Below are positions 23,926 through 35,625 of a DNA stretch of 64,000 bases, one piece after another; position 1 is the stretch's first letter; each line of letters begins with the position of its first letter. The position numbers were made by a program, and so were the translations under genes. The notes under the pieces were generated by a model, which was not told the DNA's origin, ran no database searches, and worked only from the letters and a program-made list of their open reading frames with translations. The stretch is from Kingdonia uniflora (lineage: Eukaryota > Streptophyta > Magnoliopsida > Ranunculales > Circaeasteraceae): the NCBI GenBank assembly GCA_014058105.1, contig JACGCM010001793.1, positions 496,001-560,000 of the forward strand. Reading direction: 5' to 3'.

Positions 23926-24448
23926 ATTAAATGGGATAAATGTTTGAGCATCGTGAGTACCCGATACCATACTCAACTCGGGATTGGCGGAGAACCTAAT
24001 CAAATGATTTAGGATAATTGCTCGACCACTGTTATTACCATCATAGCTTCCAGCTAGTGTGTCAGATATGCATCCTTGCTCCCACAACACTGATTAAGGT
24101 TCGTCCCTTAGCAAAATCATCAAATTATTTTTTCCCAAATGCGACTAGTAACTGGGTCGGAGCTCGGTGTCGCCCATCGACGAACATTTAGATGTTCTGT
24201 ACAGGTGTCATTTACACCACAATATATGAAAATGGGGCCCTCAACGTCGGCTTGGTATTATGTGGGTTATGATTTGCATTTATCACTAGATATTTGGACC
24301 TACTAACGACGTATATCCTGCAGGGCAGATAATTATCACTTTGATGAGATGATATTCCCAGCATTAGGGGGATATATGACAGTCAATGTTAAAAATGTTT
24401 CTAAGAGGTCGTGGAAAACACCATTATTGTCTCATCTAGATCTCTATA
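23926..24448 (+). pseudogene. Copia integrase C-terminal remnant
   Basis: Across stops, the plus strand reads LVTGSELGVAHRRTFRCSVQ, then YMKMGPS...YYVGYD, then DNYHFDEMIFPALGG and PLLSHLD. These correspond in order to the Copia integrase tail (S-HLR-FGC-V-V, KMGP---GIYVGY, HF-E--FP-LGG, LSHLDP). The reading stops at the Gypsy insertion and resumes after 44486. Confidence 0.75.
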
Positions 24449-24453
24449 CATAA

Positions 24454-25606
24454 TAATAGACACGTAATATTTACGCGTACAACTCCTAAATTTATATCTA
24501 TCTAGTCATGTATTAAATAAATGTGATATTAATAGTACTTTTGTTTGTATTTACAGAAATCGGACACATGATAAACAAGTCGTACATTTTTCCAGTTTTC
24601 AACAAAGAACAAGGGTGATGCACTCCAACAATGATTCTCATTTGAAGTTGTCAACCAAAGGCCATGGAGGAGCATTGAAGAGGCATTAATGGTGATCATC
24701 AAGTCATATAATTTTATGCATGAGCCAAGGCATAGACTATAGATTTTTAAAGCTTTTATATTTTGTGCATAAGGGAAGGCATTGTTTAGGGGATTTATCA
24801 TTTATGTGATATTTTGTAAACCTTCCTATACTCTATAAATAGGAGGGGAATCCCACCCATGAAGATCATCCTGGAGAGTATAAATCAAAAGGTACAAAGC
24901 AATAAAGTTCTTGTTCTTCTCTTCTTCTTTATCTTTTACTTTTATTGTAGCAATAGTTTTATGGCAATGATCAAAAAGTTGAGTAGCTAAACCTCTTAGA
25001 GGAAGCTTAATCCAATGTAGCCTTCGTATAGATTGTGTAGTTTAGTTAGAGTAATTACATTCTCTTTATGTCGGCATAATACATATTCGTATTCCTTCGT
25101 CCTATGCTTAACCATAGCCAGGATTAGAAGGAATAAGGAATCTAAGTAACCATCTTGTTTGACCATAACAAGATAGGTTAGGTACCTGGAGAAGAGAACA
25201 TAATCTATGCTTATCAACCGGACCATGGTTGAGTAAGTTAGTTTATGGGTAGTTCCCAATCAATAATTATCTTAACTCATGATGTATTGCATATACCCGA
25301 CCAAGGATATGCGATACGGGAATTCGTGAATACTCTAACTAGGAACACTATCTCAAGGTTACATTGGATAAAGTAAAATCACACCTTGGTTTCCTCTCCA
25401 ATTGTATCAACACCTTTTCTAGTTTGTATTTTATTTTAATTTCTTCACTTATGAAAACCCAAAACTCATTCCTATTGGATAGATTTAGTAACTCGAAGAA
25501 TAGTTCACACCACAAGTCTCTTGGGATACGACCCCACTTTCCTTTGTACTCAACGGTACACCGTGCGCTTATGGGTCTTTTTAGACGTCAGTTTTAAAAT
25601 CGATCA
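24454..25606 (+). repeat. Athila-like Gypsy 5' LTR (plus orientation)
   Basis: 1153 bp from TAATAGACACGTAATATT (mutated TGATAGACACG) to AAAATCGATCA, followed by AGTTTTTGGCG, the start of a primer-binding site. CATAA at 24449-24453 is matched by CATAA at 44482-44486 after an LTR end of the same orientation, so these are the outer limits of one insertion into the Copia. Only about 35 bp of its own interior remain. Confidence 0.85.
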
Positions 25607-25677
25607 AGTTTTTGGCGAGCTGTGGGTCTAACGCAAAAATTTGATCGATTATAAAACCGATATCTTAAAAGACCCGC

Positions 25678-26924
25678 TGATGAGCATGCAATTATGACAT
25701 TTTTAATCTACCCAAACATGTATTTTAGTCGTCCATTATATTTAATTGTGGGTACTTATGTACGTTTGTTTTATTGTAGCTATTGGAAATGGATATTTGA
25801 AACCAAGCTCTTAAAGTCAAGTTAAAATGTCTCCAGCAGTTCATAACACAAAAAGTCAAAGACACAATATATTTGGTCTCAAAATTGAAGAAATATTTAC
25901 ACAAATATTCTTGGAGAATAAGATCAAAGAATATATTGCATCCAAGATCCTTGAAGATATTTTATTATTGAAGATATAAGCAAGAGTTTCCATGAAGAAA
26001 GATCTGTACACCACTTAATGAAATTATATGCAAGAATCTTAGGTGATTGGTTGTAAAATTAGATGATATTATTTGTGAAAATATTCTTTACAATTTAATG
26101 TATAGTTTCTAAATTTGGGTTCCTTCTCCTATAAAAGGAATCCTCCCCCATTGTAATTGAGCATCTCATATTGGAACAAGTTTAGAAGAAATAAAGTCTT
26201 AGTTTTATTTAATTATCTTCTCTCTCTTTTATTTTCTTTTGTAAATAATTAGTTTTTAATGCGATGAAGTACGAGATGAGCGGTTAATCTTCTAGCTAAG
26301 GCTAGGATGAGGCCTCTTCTTGGATGAGCAATAGTTGGTATTAATTAGGCTCTAATTAGTTTTCTCTTAGTACTTTATGATTGATAAGTTAGTATATCAT
26401 ATCGAGGGCTTGATCATAGCTTCGGTTTGGTGTATGATAACTTTGGATATAAACAAGTGCTACTAACCGTAGACTTGATTTGGAGATCTAAACAAGAGGA
26501 ACACTAGAGAACTCACTCAAGCCTAGCCATGACTGAGTTGATAATTCTCTAAGACACTCTTCACTATTACTTAAAAGCATAACCACTAAATGCTTGACGA
26601 TAGATTTAGTGGTTTATTTTACAATATCGTATGTGTCTTAACACGAACATATGATGGGTAGAGATATTAAGATCTAGTTATATATCAATTAGTGCTTTGG
26701 AAGGTAAATGCCAAGTTCAAAATTTAGCTCTCTCCTTCATTAAGTTTTATAATTATTTTTTATTTATTCTTCTTAGATTTATCTCTTATAAAATCATAAT
26801 TCGGCCTAGAAAGTGTTTGTTTTCCCAAACCTCCTTGTGGAATCGATCCCACTCATCCGCGCTACAATTCGACAATCGTACTTTGACTGGGTATTTTTCT
26901 AGAGGCTCTAAAAACCTCTTATCA
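25678..26924 (+). repeat. 5' LTR of the second Gypsy element
   Basis: Contains a TATA-like TCCTATAAAAGG at about 26130. The 3' partner at 35626-36704 is collinear from the AAATATTTACACAAATATTC segment on. Confidence 0.85.
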
Positions 26925-27674
26925 AATGGCGCTGCTACCGGGGAGGCAATGGTGAAAAGGGTTCTTTTTAATACCGATTTTTTTTTCTTTAAATTATTTT
27001 CTTCTATTTAGCTTGTGGGTGTGTTATTAAGGTTAGTTGTTAGTTTTCCAATTAGTTTTATGATTAGATCTATGAGATTTCTTTCTGAATAAATTAACTT
27101 TAACAATTTCTGATAAGCGGTTTCGGAGATAATAATTTTGGAAGAAACATACTTAGTTTTCAATGTGAAGTTTGTTCCTGAATGTTGCACAGTTTTTGAT
27201 CATTTATACTTCACAGTTGGAAAATTTGTTTAATACGAAAGTTTTAGATAATTCTAAACCCTTTCCGAATTGCTATAGATCATATTTTTTTGTTTAGTAG
27301 TTTGAGAGTTACAGCCTTTTGAAACAATAGTAAAAGCAGTCTCAATAAAGAACACCGCTGTTCATTAATCATTTGTTTTAATGGGCAGGAAAGCTAAATT
27401 ATAGAAAACTTCCTTCTTGAATATTTTTTCTTTCTGAATTATCTTTCCAAATTGATATTATTTAATGTTCTCTCTCAACCGAGTTGAAAGATATACGCAT
27501 TTGAAAATTTGGACATCATAGACTACAATAAACTTGGAAATTTGATTAATATTGCTGTCGCAAGTTCACTAATATTTTTTTTTCTTTTTTTGTAGGCTGT
27601 CACAAATTTGGTACTCAGAGATCACGAGGAATTTACAAAGTACATTGGCAACCTTCTATCTTATCCTTCTTGTT

Positions 27675-27723
27675 CCCCCTAAGTGAAGGGGCACTTCCTT
27701 TTTTCGCCCCCTAAGTGAAGGGG
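27675..27723 (+). repeat. pair of identical 17-bp hairpin words in Gypsy leader
   Basis: CCCCCTAAGTGAAGGGG occurs at 27675-27691 and 27707-27723. Each can fold as CCCCT/AGGGG with a six-base loop. The related minus-strand element has the same pair at 42661-42710 with 32-33 bp spacing. Confidence 0.75.
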
Positions 27724-28448
27724 CGGCCACAGCTTCACCGGGAAATACTTCCCGCAGGTTGGTACCTTTATAAACTTGACATGTAGAAGGGGTTTCTTAT
27801 TCGCTCCGCCCCGGCACTTGGAACATAAAGTCGTGTGGACTGTACAAATACACGCTGTTCTAATAAATTTTTTGCTGTGTTTGGATTGGCCTATTGTTGT
27901 GTTTAAAATTTCTTTTCATTCTAACATTAGTAAAGGTAAAAACTGCTAGAGACTTGGGGGATTTCATCACCTAAAAAGCTCTCTAATAAGTATGATCACC
28001 CATTAGGGATATGAAGAAATTCGTATCACACGAAAATTGAACGTCTAAGACTTGAAAATAACTAATAATAAAAAAGAGTAACAAGATTCCTGCAGGATTT
28101 CATCACCTAATGGATAGGTGTACCGGACTGGGGTACAAACACGGGTTCGTAGGATTTGTCCCCAGCCTAGCACCGTGAAATACTGGTTGTAGGTTTGCGA
28201 TGTCACCTTTCCGAGTGCTGACGTACGATAAGGCGACTCGCTCGGGCGTGAGGACTGAACATCTACTCTAAGCTAGTACTAGCATAGTGACGCAGGGGAG
28301 TACAGGAATCAAAGCCTTTGACCATCCTACCCTTTTGTGAACATAGAAGAATATAGGGGAGACCTAATTATTTCTTCTTAAAAAGCGTTGAAGTGCTAGA
28401 GTTTTAGGCTTGACTAATTTTTTTATTGGGTATTAAATTAATTGTAAA

Positions 28449-28676
28449 ATGTCATACATGCAAGAACATTGGAATTCATACGGCTCACATTTTGACATCC
28501 CACAATATCCTCAAAATCATTTTCAATCATGGGATCACCAAAATTCTCAATACGTAGAACCTTTCCAACCTCATTCCTATATGCAGACCCATCAATCCTT
28601 TCAGTCATTCAAACAATTCCCACCCGCTCCACCTAAACAGTCTTTGGAAGACACTCTTTCTCTCTTTATGCAATAA
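28449..28676 (+). CDS. Athila-like gag C-terminal ORF
   Basis: 75 residues, rich in Gln, His, Pro and aromatic residues (HSYMQTHQSFQSFKQFPPA), ending SLEDTLSLFMQ and a stop. The next frame continues MESQKQALQFQQ and SRLETQISQL, which resembles the end of Athila gag (SLED-L--FM..., LE-QIGQLA). The minus-strand relative at 41706-41933 has the same length and the same stop position. It would coat retroelement RNA. This copy is broken downstream. Confidence 0.6.
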   Translation: MSYMQEHWNSYGSHFDIPQYPQNHFQSWDHQNSQYVEPFQPHSYMQTHQSFQSFKQFPPAPPKQSLEDTLSLFMQ

Positions 28677-28742
28677 TAAATGGAAAGTCAAAAACAAGCG
28701 TTGCAATTTCAGCAACAAATGATACAATTCCAATAACAGACA

Positions 28743-29465
28743 TTGGTAAATCAAACTTTTACGACCCAGTCTATCTCTAGATTAGAGACTCAGATAAGCC
28801 AGTTGCCAACCATGTGGAGTAAAATAAAGTACAAAAAACTTCTTAGCAATGAAGAAGAACAATCCGAAGTTAAATCCCCTTGTGATATAGAAAATGATGA
28901 ATTCAAGCGTAATCATGGAATGTTTTCCCCGTGGGGTGAATGGATACCATATTACGAGACTGATTTAGAAGATGAACATTTTAATGTTGATGATTCTATG
29001 TCACAAGAAGCTCTAACAGAAGCGGCTAGCATGTTCAATAAAATTCTTTCTCAATCACCTCCTAATTCTGCCCTCAGCATTCAACCACAGATGTCATTAT
29101 CTATCCCTTCACCGGTAAAGCCCCAACAATTCATAAATGATATCATGACAGAAAGTGAGTATTTTTCCAAATTCTTAGACAATTTCTTAGATGATGAGGA
29201 TGATGAAAAATTTCCTAGAATTGTGAATTCAACATCGATCTTTAAAATAATACGAGCTCTATCATTATCCCAACCACTATCACCTTCTTCATCTATCTTT
29301 CTTGAATCCATACCGCCATTGCCTGAACCTAATGGGGGTACCATGACCATAAATGATTTTGAGGACTTGTATGGAGATAACTCTTGTTGTATTTCTATTG
29401 ATGAATGTTTAAATTATTTCGAGGACTCGAATGATCCTGAGATTCCTGAATGGTACAATCATTAG
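28743..29465 (+). CDS. acidic ORF of unknown function in Gypsy element
   Basis: 240 residues, strongly acidic and serine/proline-rich. Landmarks are SPCDIENDEF, MFSPWGEWIPYYETDLEDEH, TESEYFSKFLDN, GGTMTINDFEDL and SIDECLNYFED. A homologue lies at 39616-40338 on the minus strand in a differently flanked element, with the same landmarks. It follows the gag tail where protease and RT would be expected, yet shows no retropepsin DTG or RT motif. I do not recognise the family. The first part overlaps the end of gag-like sequence. Confidence 0.6.
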   Translation: MVNQTFTTQSISRLETQISQLPTMWSKIKYKKLLSNEEEQSEVKSPCDIENDEFKRNHGMFSPWGEWIPYYETDLEDEHFNVDDSMSQEALTEAASMFNKILSQSPPNSALSIQPQMSLSIPSPVKPQQFINDIMTESEYFSKFLDNFLDDEDDEKFPRIVNSTSIFKIIRALSLSQPLSPSSSIFLESIPPLPEPNGGTMTINDFEDLYGDNSCCISIDECLNYFEDSNDPEIPEWYNH

Positions 29466-29977
29466 CATCTAAAAATATGTTTCAAATTGGCCATGTCCCT
29501 AAGCCAATGAATATCCATGTCAATGGTCAGGATGAGTCCCTTGAGATAAGTTATGATTTTAGGCATATAAATTTTAAATGTTTGTTAGAGTCAATTATTC
29601 CCCGATCCCCACATCCACAAATATGTTATATAGTTTTTCTTCTACTAAAACAAAACATATTTTTGAAAAATTATAATTTTGGGGATGCCTCACAAACTTT
29701 CTTTGTCAGAACCACTTATCATATTTTTTGGAATATCAATGATAACATGGGGGTTTTGAAAAATTTCAAAGAAAATATCTTTCCAGGAAAATCGAGATTT
29801 GAATCTAGTACATTTTCAGGGACGAATACTTGTATTCCAATCTTCTTATTTACTACAACACGTAGTAATCATTTGATTGTAGTAAAAATTCTAAAGGAAA
29901 ATATGTTCCCTGGGTATGTGTTTGCTTTATCTTGGAGAAAATGGTTTTTCTTGATTTGTCCAAAATTTTCAACTTAG
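29450..29977 (+). CDS. continuation ORF with repeated KENxFPG motif
   Basis: 175 residues overlapping the previous ORF by 16 bases. Comparison with the minus-strand relative (KIVQALSPATESYK against VQSLASKNMFQ) shows it is the continuation after a frame change. It contains FKENIFPGKS and LKENMFPGYV; a third LKENLQPG occurs just downstream at about 30118-30145. The repeats suggest internal duplication. Function unknown. Confidence 0.45.
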   Translation: MVQSLASKNMFQIGHVPKPMNIHVNGQDESLEISYDFRHINFKCLLESIIPRSPHPQICYIVFLLLKQNIFLKNYNFGDASQTFFVRTTYHIFWNINDNMGVLKNFKENIFPGKSRFESSTFSGTNTCIPIFLFTTTRSNHLIVVKILKENMFPGYVFALSWRKWFFLICPKFST

Positions 29978-31478
29978 AATCATCAAATGAAAGGCAAAGT
30001 TTTTAGAAATTTTTTTTTTCATAGAGAATTAGTTTTAAACTCTTTGTGGTTTTTACAGAATATATCTGCCCAATTAAGGGCTAATATTAAGGATCACCAT
30101 TCATTTGTTATCTAGTTTTTGAAAGAGAATTTGCAACCAGGATAGTACATCACCTTTTCAACTTCGTATCCCTCCAGTCATATTAATTTTTTTAAGTTTG
30201 GGGGTACATTAGTTTGGCTGAAGACGGTAAACTTAGTGCTTCTTGGGAGGCCAACCCATGACACATTCAGGTAAAAAATTCCAATTTTTATCCTTTATTT
30301 TTTTTATGCTCTCAAACATTGAGGGAAATGTTTCATTTAAGTTTGAGGGTAGAAAGCCATTTCTTTAAATGCTTTTTGAAGAAAAGTGAAATAATGACAC
30401 TTTGACAATTTATGATATATTTTTGACAAATTTCTAAACACTTAAACTAATTTTACTTTGACATAAATATTATGGAAAAACCTAAATTTTAAAATTGTAC
30501 CAAGTATACACTAGAATATTTTGGACTATCTTAAGCTAGATATACTATCTTTTTATTAGCAACTAATTCAAGTTCGTTTGGCATATTTTGAAAATATGCA
30601 CTTTACTGTAGTTTTACAATTATTACCTTTAATAAATTTTTACTCAGTGTAAGGGAAATTTAACATTTATGTTAGAAATAGTTTGCTACAAGGGAGATTA
30701 CTGACTAAGAATAAGTTCATTCCAGAGACAAAAAATAATAAGCCAACTATGCTCTAGAAACTTTCACGCTGCAAGGCTGCTCCCATGATTAAGAACTGAA
30801 AGAGGAAAAATTATCACCAATCTCGAGTTTGATCATGAACTATGTGAAAGGAACACAAGAAAATGTTATTTGTGAGAATTTTGAGTCTGGGTCATGATGG
30901 GGTACCACACCCTGGCAACCTTAGTAAACTGGCGGGGATTGTCGACTGAAAACTTCTTGTAATGGAGGCTTCACTAAGAAATAATATACTCAATAAGAAA
31001 AGGCTTGCAAAAGAAAAAAAAAGTAAAATTCTAGGAAGACGAATTTACTAAGGCACTTGTCGAAGTGGCCGTTGAATTTATTCCAGTAAATATTAGACTA
31101 CCAAAAACTGAGTAAATAATTTATAGATAACGTTTTAGGCGATAAAACTATTTTCACTATACATTCAAATATAGCTAAAACAAAATACTTGAATCTCTTT
31201 CTAATCTTGAGGTAGTACCTCTAGTTTCGGATAAGCTTAAAATATTCATTGATATAGTTGGGAGAATAACAGATTTAAGGATTTCCCATCGATATATTTT
31301 TTATCACAACTAAGTAAGGATAAGTTAACTGGAAATCAGTAATGTGTATTCCAGAATTGTTTAAAATGTTATTATTGACTTTTGTGGGTATAGTCACTGT
31401 AAACCCTCACGAGACAACACTCGTCCACCAGGCTAAACCTGGAGGTTTAACGGTTTGTTGCATATGCTAAATGCAATC
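29978..31478 (+). other. 3' non-coding part of the second Gypsy element
   Basis: Contains AAGTTTGGGGGT purine tracts (about 30195 and 30340) and parallels 39600-37900 and 58320-57000 read on the minus strand, down to the words CTCGTCCACCAG and GTTTGTTGCATA. The parallel stops abruptly at about 31478. Confidence 0.6.
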
Positions 31479-31572
31479 GCGCTCCTTGCGAAAGTGGCTA
31501 TTTAGTTTTGCTTGGAGTTTTCTTTGGTATCACTTGCTTATTGATTCTATTGGAACACGCATGAGAGTTATC

Positions 31573-33733
31573 ACTATCTGCATCAATCTTGGAAGAAGGG
31601 GATGCGCTCTGCAAGGTTTGTAGGTTCTTACGCCATGCCTTTTACAGGATAAAGCTATCGCATCCACTATATTATAATACACTATTTTTCTGAAATGTCA
31701 CTGAAATATCTATGTACCTGCAGTAATATCAGCTAGTCATCTTAGAGGTTTCATTTTTTGTGCAGAGCAATCCTGTAGCAGTTCTCTATGCAAAAGGAAG
31801 GGATGGAGCACTCGAAGAGCTTGGTCGCACTGAAGTAGTATTAGAACAATCAAATCCTATTTGGATTCCAAAACATACTGTTACTTATCATTTTGAAGCT
31901 GTGCAGACGTTAGTGTAAGTAAAATATCATTTATCAAATATATGTTTGTTTCATTGATGAGTTCCTCCTTTCCAATAAATTTTTCATTTTAATCAGTCAA
32001 GTGACAGAATCTTCGCTTTCACCATTATGCACATTGTTTCAGGTTCTATGTCTATAATGTGGACCCAGAGTTTCATGATGCACCAGCTAAGGTATAGTTT
32101 CTTCTGCCCTATTTATTGAAAATTCTGCTCTTAAAACATCTATCATTCTCATTGTGCTCGATAAAGATAAAGAAATCTTTGTTGTTATTCTAATGCAAGT
32201 GTATGATTCTTTAAACAGGTACAACAAAGTCTCTCCAAGTTAGTAAACTATTTGTATTTGTAATAACTTGCCAATATACTCATATATATTTTCTCAACGT
32301 TTTTGTTTTTACCGATAAATCGAAGGGGTATTAATATTTCTGGAAGGCCCCTATTAGTTAAAAGTTAAAACATAATTATGGAATATAAAGGGATGATATT
32401 TGTAATACATATGCACTTTAATCAAGTAAAATAAAGTGATAGGTAGATATACATACTACTCAACACATTTTTTTCTCCTTCCACTCACCGTAACCATTCT
32501 CAGTCGCTTTGTTAATAATGCAGATGCTTAAGCTTGATGAACAAAAATTTGTTGGAGTGGCTACTTGTGCATTATCCGAGGTTTGACCTTCACATAGTCC
32601 TAGTTGGCAGGTGCCTTTACTTTTTTAAAACGTCAAAGAATGAGAAATGCATGATATTTCCAGAATGATTACTTTATTCTATGGCCCTGATTTTCGTTAA
32701 AATTATTTAGCACATATGTCATCGTCCATGATCATTATTTATAAGCATTAAGAGGTCTTAATAATCTCAACCTTTTTTCATTATAGGGGTCATGGAATGT
32801 CACTCACTATCAAGACCTTGCTACAATAGCATCTCTATATGTTTCACTGACGACCATACACATACACATGTTATTTAGAAATGTTTCTGGCACTTTGCAT
32901 CTTTAAGCTCGCTCTTATCCCAAATAAATAAATAAAATGCGAATCTACTATCTAGCAGTGGAGTTTAATCACTTTTCCAGTGCTCATTTTCAATTCAATC
33001 AAATAAATTATGGTAATGTATCTTTAACATTGAAGTCCATTTCATTTATCTAAAAGCACCTTGTCCGTTTGTGCTCTTTTGTAGATAATTACTAAGCCAA
33101 CTCGGTCACTGACACTTACTCTCATACGTAGAGACGATTCTAATAGCCCTCAGGACTTGGGAAATATTACTATTTCTGCCGAAGAATGTGCTGCCTCAAA
33201 GTGCATGATGGAGATGGTATTAAGGTGCTCAGATCTTGAGTATAAGGATCCTTTTTCGAGAAGTGTATGGGTTAAATATCTTTTTAGTATGTATATTATC
33301 CCCTAATTGATGCAAGAATTTGGGAAGATTTTTGCTCGTGCTATCACATGGCAAAAAGATGCATATTATCTTTTTATATGTATATTAGCCAATACTTTAA
33401 ACTAAATGTCTCGTGTGTGTTGCTAAAACTGTCGTTGAGATAAACATAAATGAACCTCATCGTGTATCTCGAGGACTATGGACAACAACAACATACGAGA
33501 TGCACGTGCTATCACATGGCAAAAATTAACTATTTTTAGCGATATTGGTTATCTACTGGTGTTGTAGTACTTGATCTTACTTTTTCTTCTTCTTGCAGGA
33601 TCCCTTTCTACTGATATCAAAAACTACTGAGATTGGGAGCAGCATTCCTGTTTGTAAGACAGACGTGAAATATAATGATCTCAACTCAACATGGAAGCCG
33701 ATATTTTTGAATATTCAACAAGTTGAAAGCAAG
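31573..33733 (+). pseudogene. captured copine (BONZAI-like) gene fragment with introns
   Basis: Exon-like blocks at about 31573-31614, 31766-31914, 32043-32091, 32524-32580, 33085-33264 and 33599-33733 have GT/AG borders. They encode in order ELSLSAS, then AVLYAKGRDGALEELGRTEV and VTYHFEAVQTL, FYVYNVD, MLKLDEQKFVG, a SAEE...VLRCSDLEYKDPFS block, and DPFLLISKTTE...DLNSTWKP. These match the two calcium-binding C2 domains of plant copines in order. The vWA half and N-terminal myristoylation region are absent, and a stop lies in the first block. Copines bind membranes in response to calcium. This piece cannot make one. Confidence 0.8.
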
Positions 33734-33928
33734 GTATAGCCAGATTATTGCTGCTATTTGAAGTTTTTCCAAGAAGTGTACCAGCAAATAAAAACCATAT
33801 CAATGATCATATTTTTTACTCTAGGTACATGTCCTAGATACTGACGTGATCTTTCCCCGAATGACCATTAATTTCCTCTTGATTATGTTTGACCCCCCTT
33901 ACAGTTTGTTACTTTGTGTCAAATGCAG

Positions 33929-33982
33929 GAGACTCTTTCTGCTCTGGACCCTGCATCTCTATCCCATTGGATGATTATCAAG
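33929..33982 (+). pseudogene. possible further exon, unassigned
   Basis: An 18-codon open block between TGCAG and GTAAAA (ETLSALDPASLSHWM). It follows the copine C2B exon but does not match the copine sequence I expect there; it may be a decayed exon or chance. Confidence 0.25.
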
Positions 33983-34734
33983 GTAAAACCAGTTTGGTCT
34001 CTTTCTGCTCTTTTGCTCTTCCTTTTTAGATACTTCAGTTTCGGTGGATGTGCTTGTACAACTTAGAGAAGAAATATAGAATGATATAAGGTTTAAGTGG
34101 ATATAATTTAGAGAATGATATTTAACAATTACTAGGATCTCTTTTCGTCATATTTGTAGATCTCTTACCAGGTCACTCACGACCGGGCATTAGTATGTTC
34201 GTTCCTTTCGCTATAGCCTCCTATATGGATGTTTTAACTTAGTCTTTATTGTCAGAAGCTATGCGTTAAAAAGAAACTAAACAATGAGAAGCATATCTTA
34301 TTATGAACATGTAGAGCAAAATGATCGTAAGACAATGACGGTATCCCCATCCCCATATAACATAAGTAAAATTTTACAAATTTTCCTTAATAAAGTAAAT
34401 ATTCAATTCAAAGAGTCTTTAAGATATTCCATATGTAAAAGGTCTTTAAAAAATAGCGAAGGTGCCCTATGTTGGCAATTAATTGCGATGGTTGGTAACA
34501 AGTTTCTTGGATAACATGTTCAATACTTGTAAGACGACTTCCACCATATCGCTTAAATGAACTGCTTATCATGATTTATGATATTGTTAATTATTTGGAG
34601 TCTGAGAAGTCTAAAGCTTGACAACTTCTCATCTTTTATGTAGATACTTCTAAACCACAGGGTGCAAGAAGTTACTGCTGACACATGCAAAATTTTTTAT
34701 CTGACAAGCAGTGCATGTGCATGTAGGCAGTCAT

Positions 34735-35250
34735 ATGGATTTTCTCAGGGAGTTGGTACTACGGGGTATTATGTTTAAGAACATAATCGTAGCAATCCAT
34801 CTGGCAACATGGGGAACATATACGTTTTTGAAACTGCTCCCCAAAGTGAAGTAAATGGCTACTCTAGGCCTGTGAGAGTGCACGTCAGAGGACCTATAGA
34901 CGGGCTTGCAGGCATTAACCGGGGTACCACACTGGTGTAGGCTAATGCTTGGCCTCCGACACGATTTGTCTTTTCCCGTGTTCCTTTTAGATTGGGCAAT
35001 AGAAATTGCCAGCTGTCTCTTGGTAATGATGTCTCTGAGTCTAAAGTTGATCTTAATGAAGAATCTTCACGGGATGGTTTGACAGCTTTGGTTGGGCTTA
35101 GCCAAGGGGGAAGGAATGGTGTTTATGGAGAGCAAGAGAGATGATTTGATCCAGATTTGCAAAGCTGGTTTACAGGGGCAGCGGTTGCAGGGCCGAGTAC
35201 TTGTGGCGTTGCTGTTCAGATGCTCGAGTCCCAGGAGCATTATTCCTTAA
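34735..35250 (+). pseudogene. second captured host-gene exon, unidentified
   Basis: The plus strand reads VFETAPQSEVNGYSRP, VHVRGPIDGLAGI, WPPTRFVFSRVPF, DGLTALVGLSQGG and, after a frame change, LQSWFTG...MLESQEH. Two or three stops break it. The even composition and the persistence of one frame over 400 bp argue for a real exon. It feels like a conserved plant protein but I cannot name the family with confidence. Confidence 0.5.
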
Positions 35251-35394
35251 TTGCCTCTTCATCTATAATATTTAAGTTTATTTCATGTATCGTGTTTCTA
35301 TTATATAGAAAAATGCTTATAATTTATTTAATTTTCTGTATATTTTTGAAATAAATTATTTTTTTGAAATAATTTATTATTATTATTTATTATA

Positions 35395-35622
35395 TGTTTT
35401 TGCCACGGATTATGCAGTGGTTAAAGTAGGCTTTTGCCACAGAATCTGTAGTGGTTAAAGTAGGCTTTTGCCACAGATTTTTTAGTGGCAAGAAATAACT
35501 TTTTGCCACGGAAAAAATAGTGCGAAGGCTTTAACCACCCTATCTACGCCCACGACCCTAGCCACGGTAAAAATAGTTTACCACAGATTTTTCAGTGGCA
35601 AATACCTTTTATTCTTGTAGTG
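35395..35622. repeat. CACTA subterminal repeats
   Basis: The words TTGCCACGG/TTGCCACAG and GTAGTGG/AGTGGCAA recur about every 40-50 bp in both orientations up to the TGTAGTG terminus, as in En/Spm ends where transposase binds. Confidence 0.75.
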
Positions 35623-35625
35623 ATA

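Larger units (their letters stand above)
31479..35622 (+). mobile_element. CACTA (En/Spm-type) remnant carrying host gene pieces
   Basis: The right end is ...ATTCTTGTAGTG, the complement of the CACTACAAGAA terminus, preceded by subterminal repeats from about 35395. The left limit is where Gypsy homology stops; no matching CACTACAAG end was found, so the left terminus is lost or rearranged. The interior contains copine exons with introns and another gene-like stretch, all in plus orientation. No transposase was seen. It replaces the Gypsy polypurine tract and LTR start. Confidence 0.6.

Noticed and set aside
24529..25597. ORFs within LTRs, and the same ORFs on the other copies
   Set aside because: They repeat wherever the LTR occurs and lie in LTR sequence; no protein family seen.
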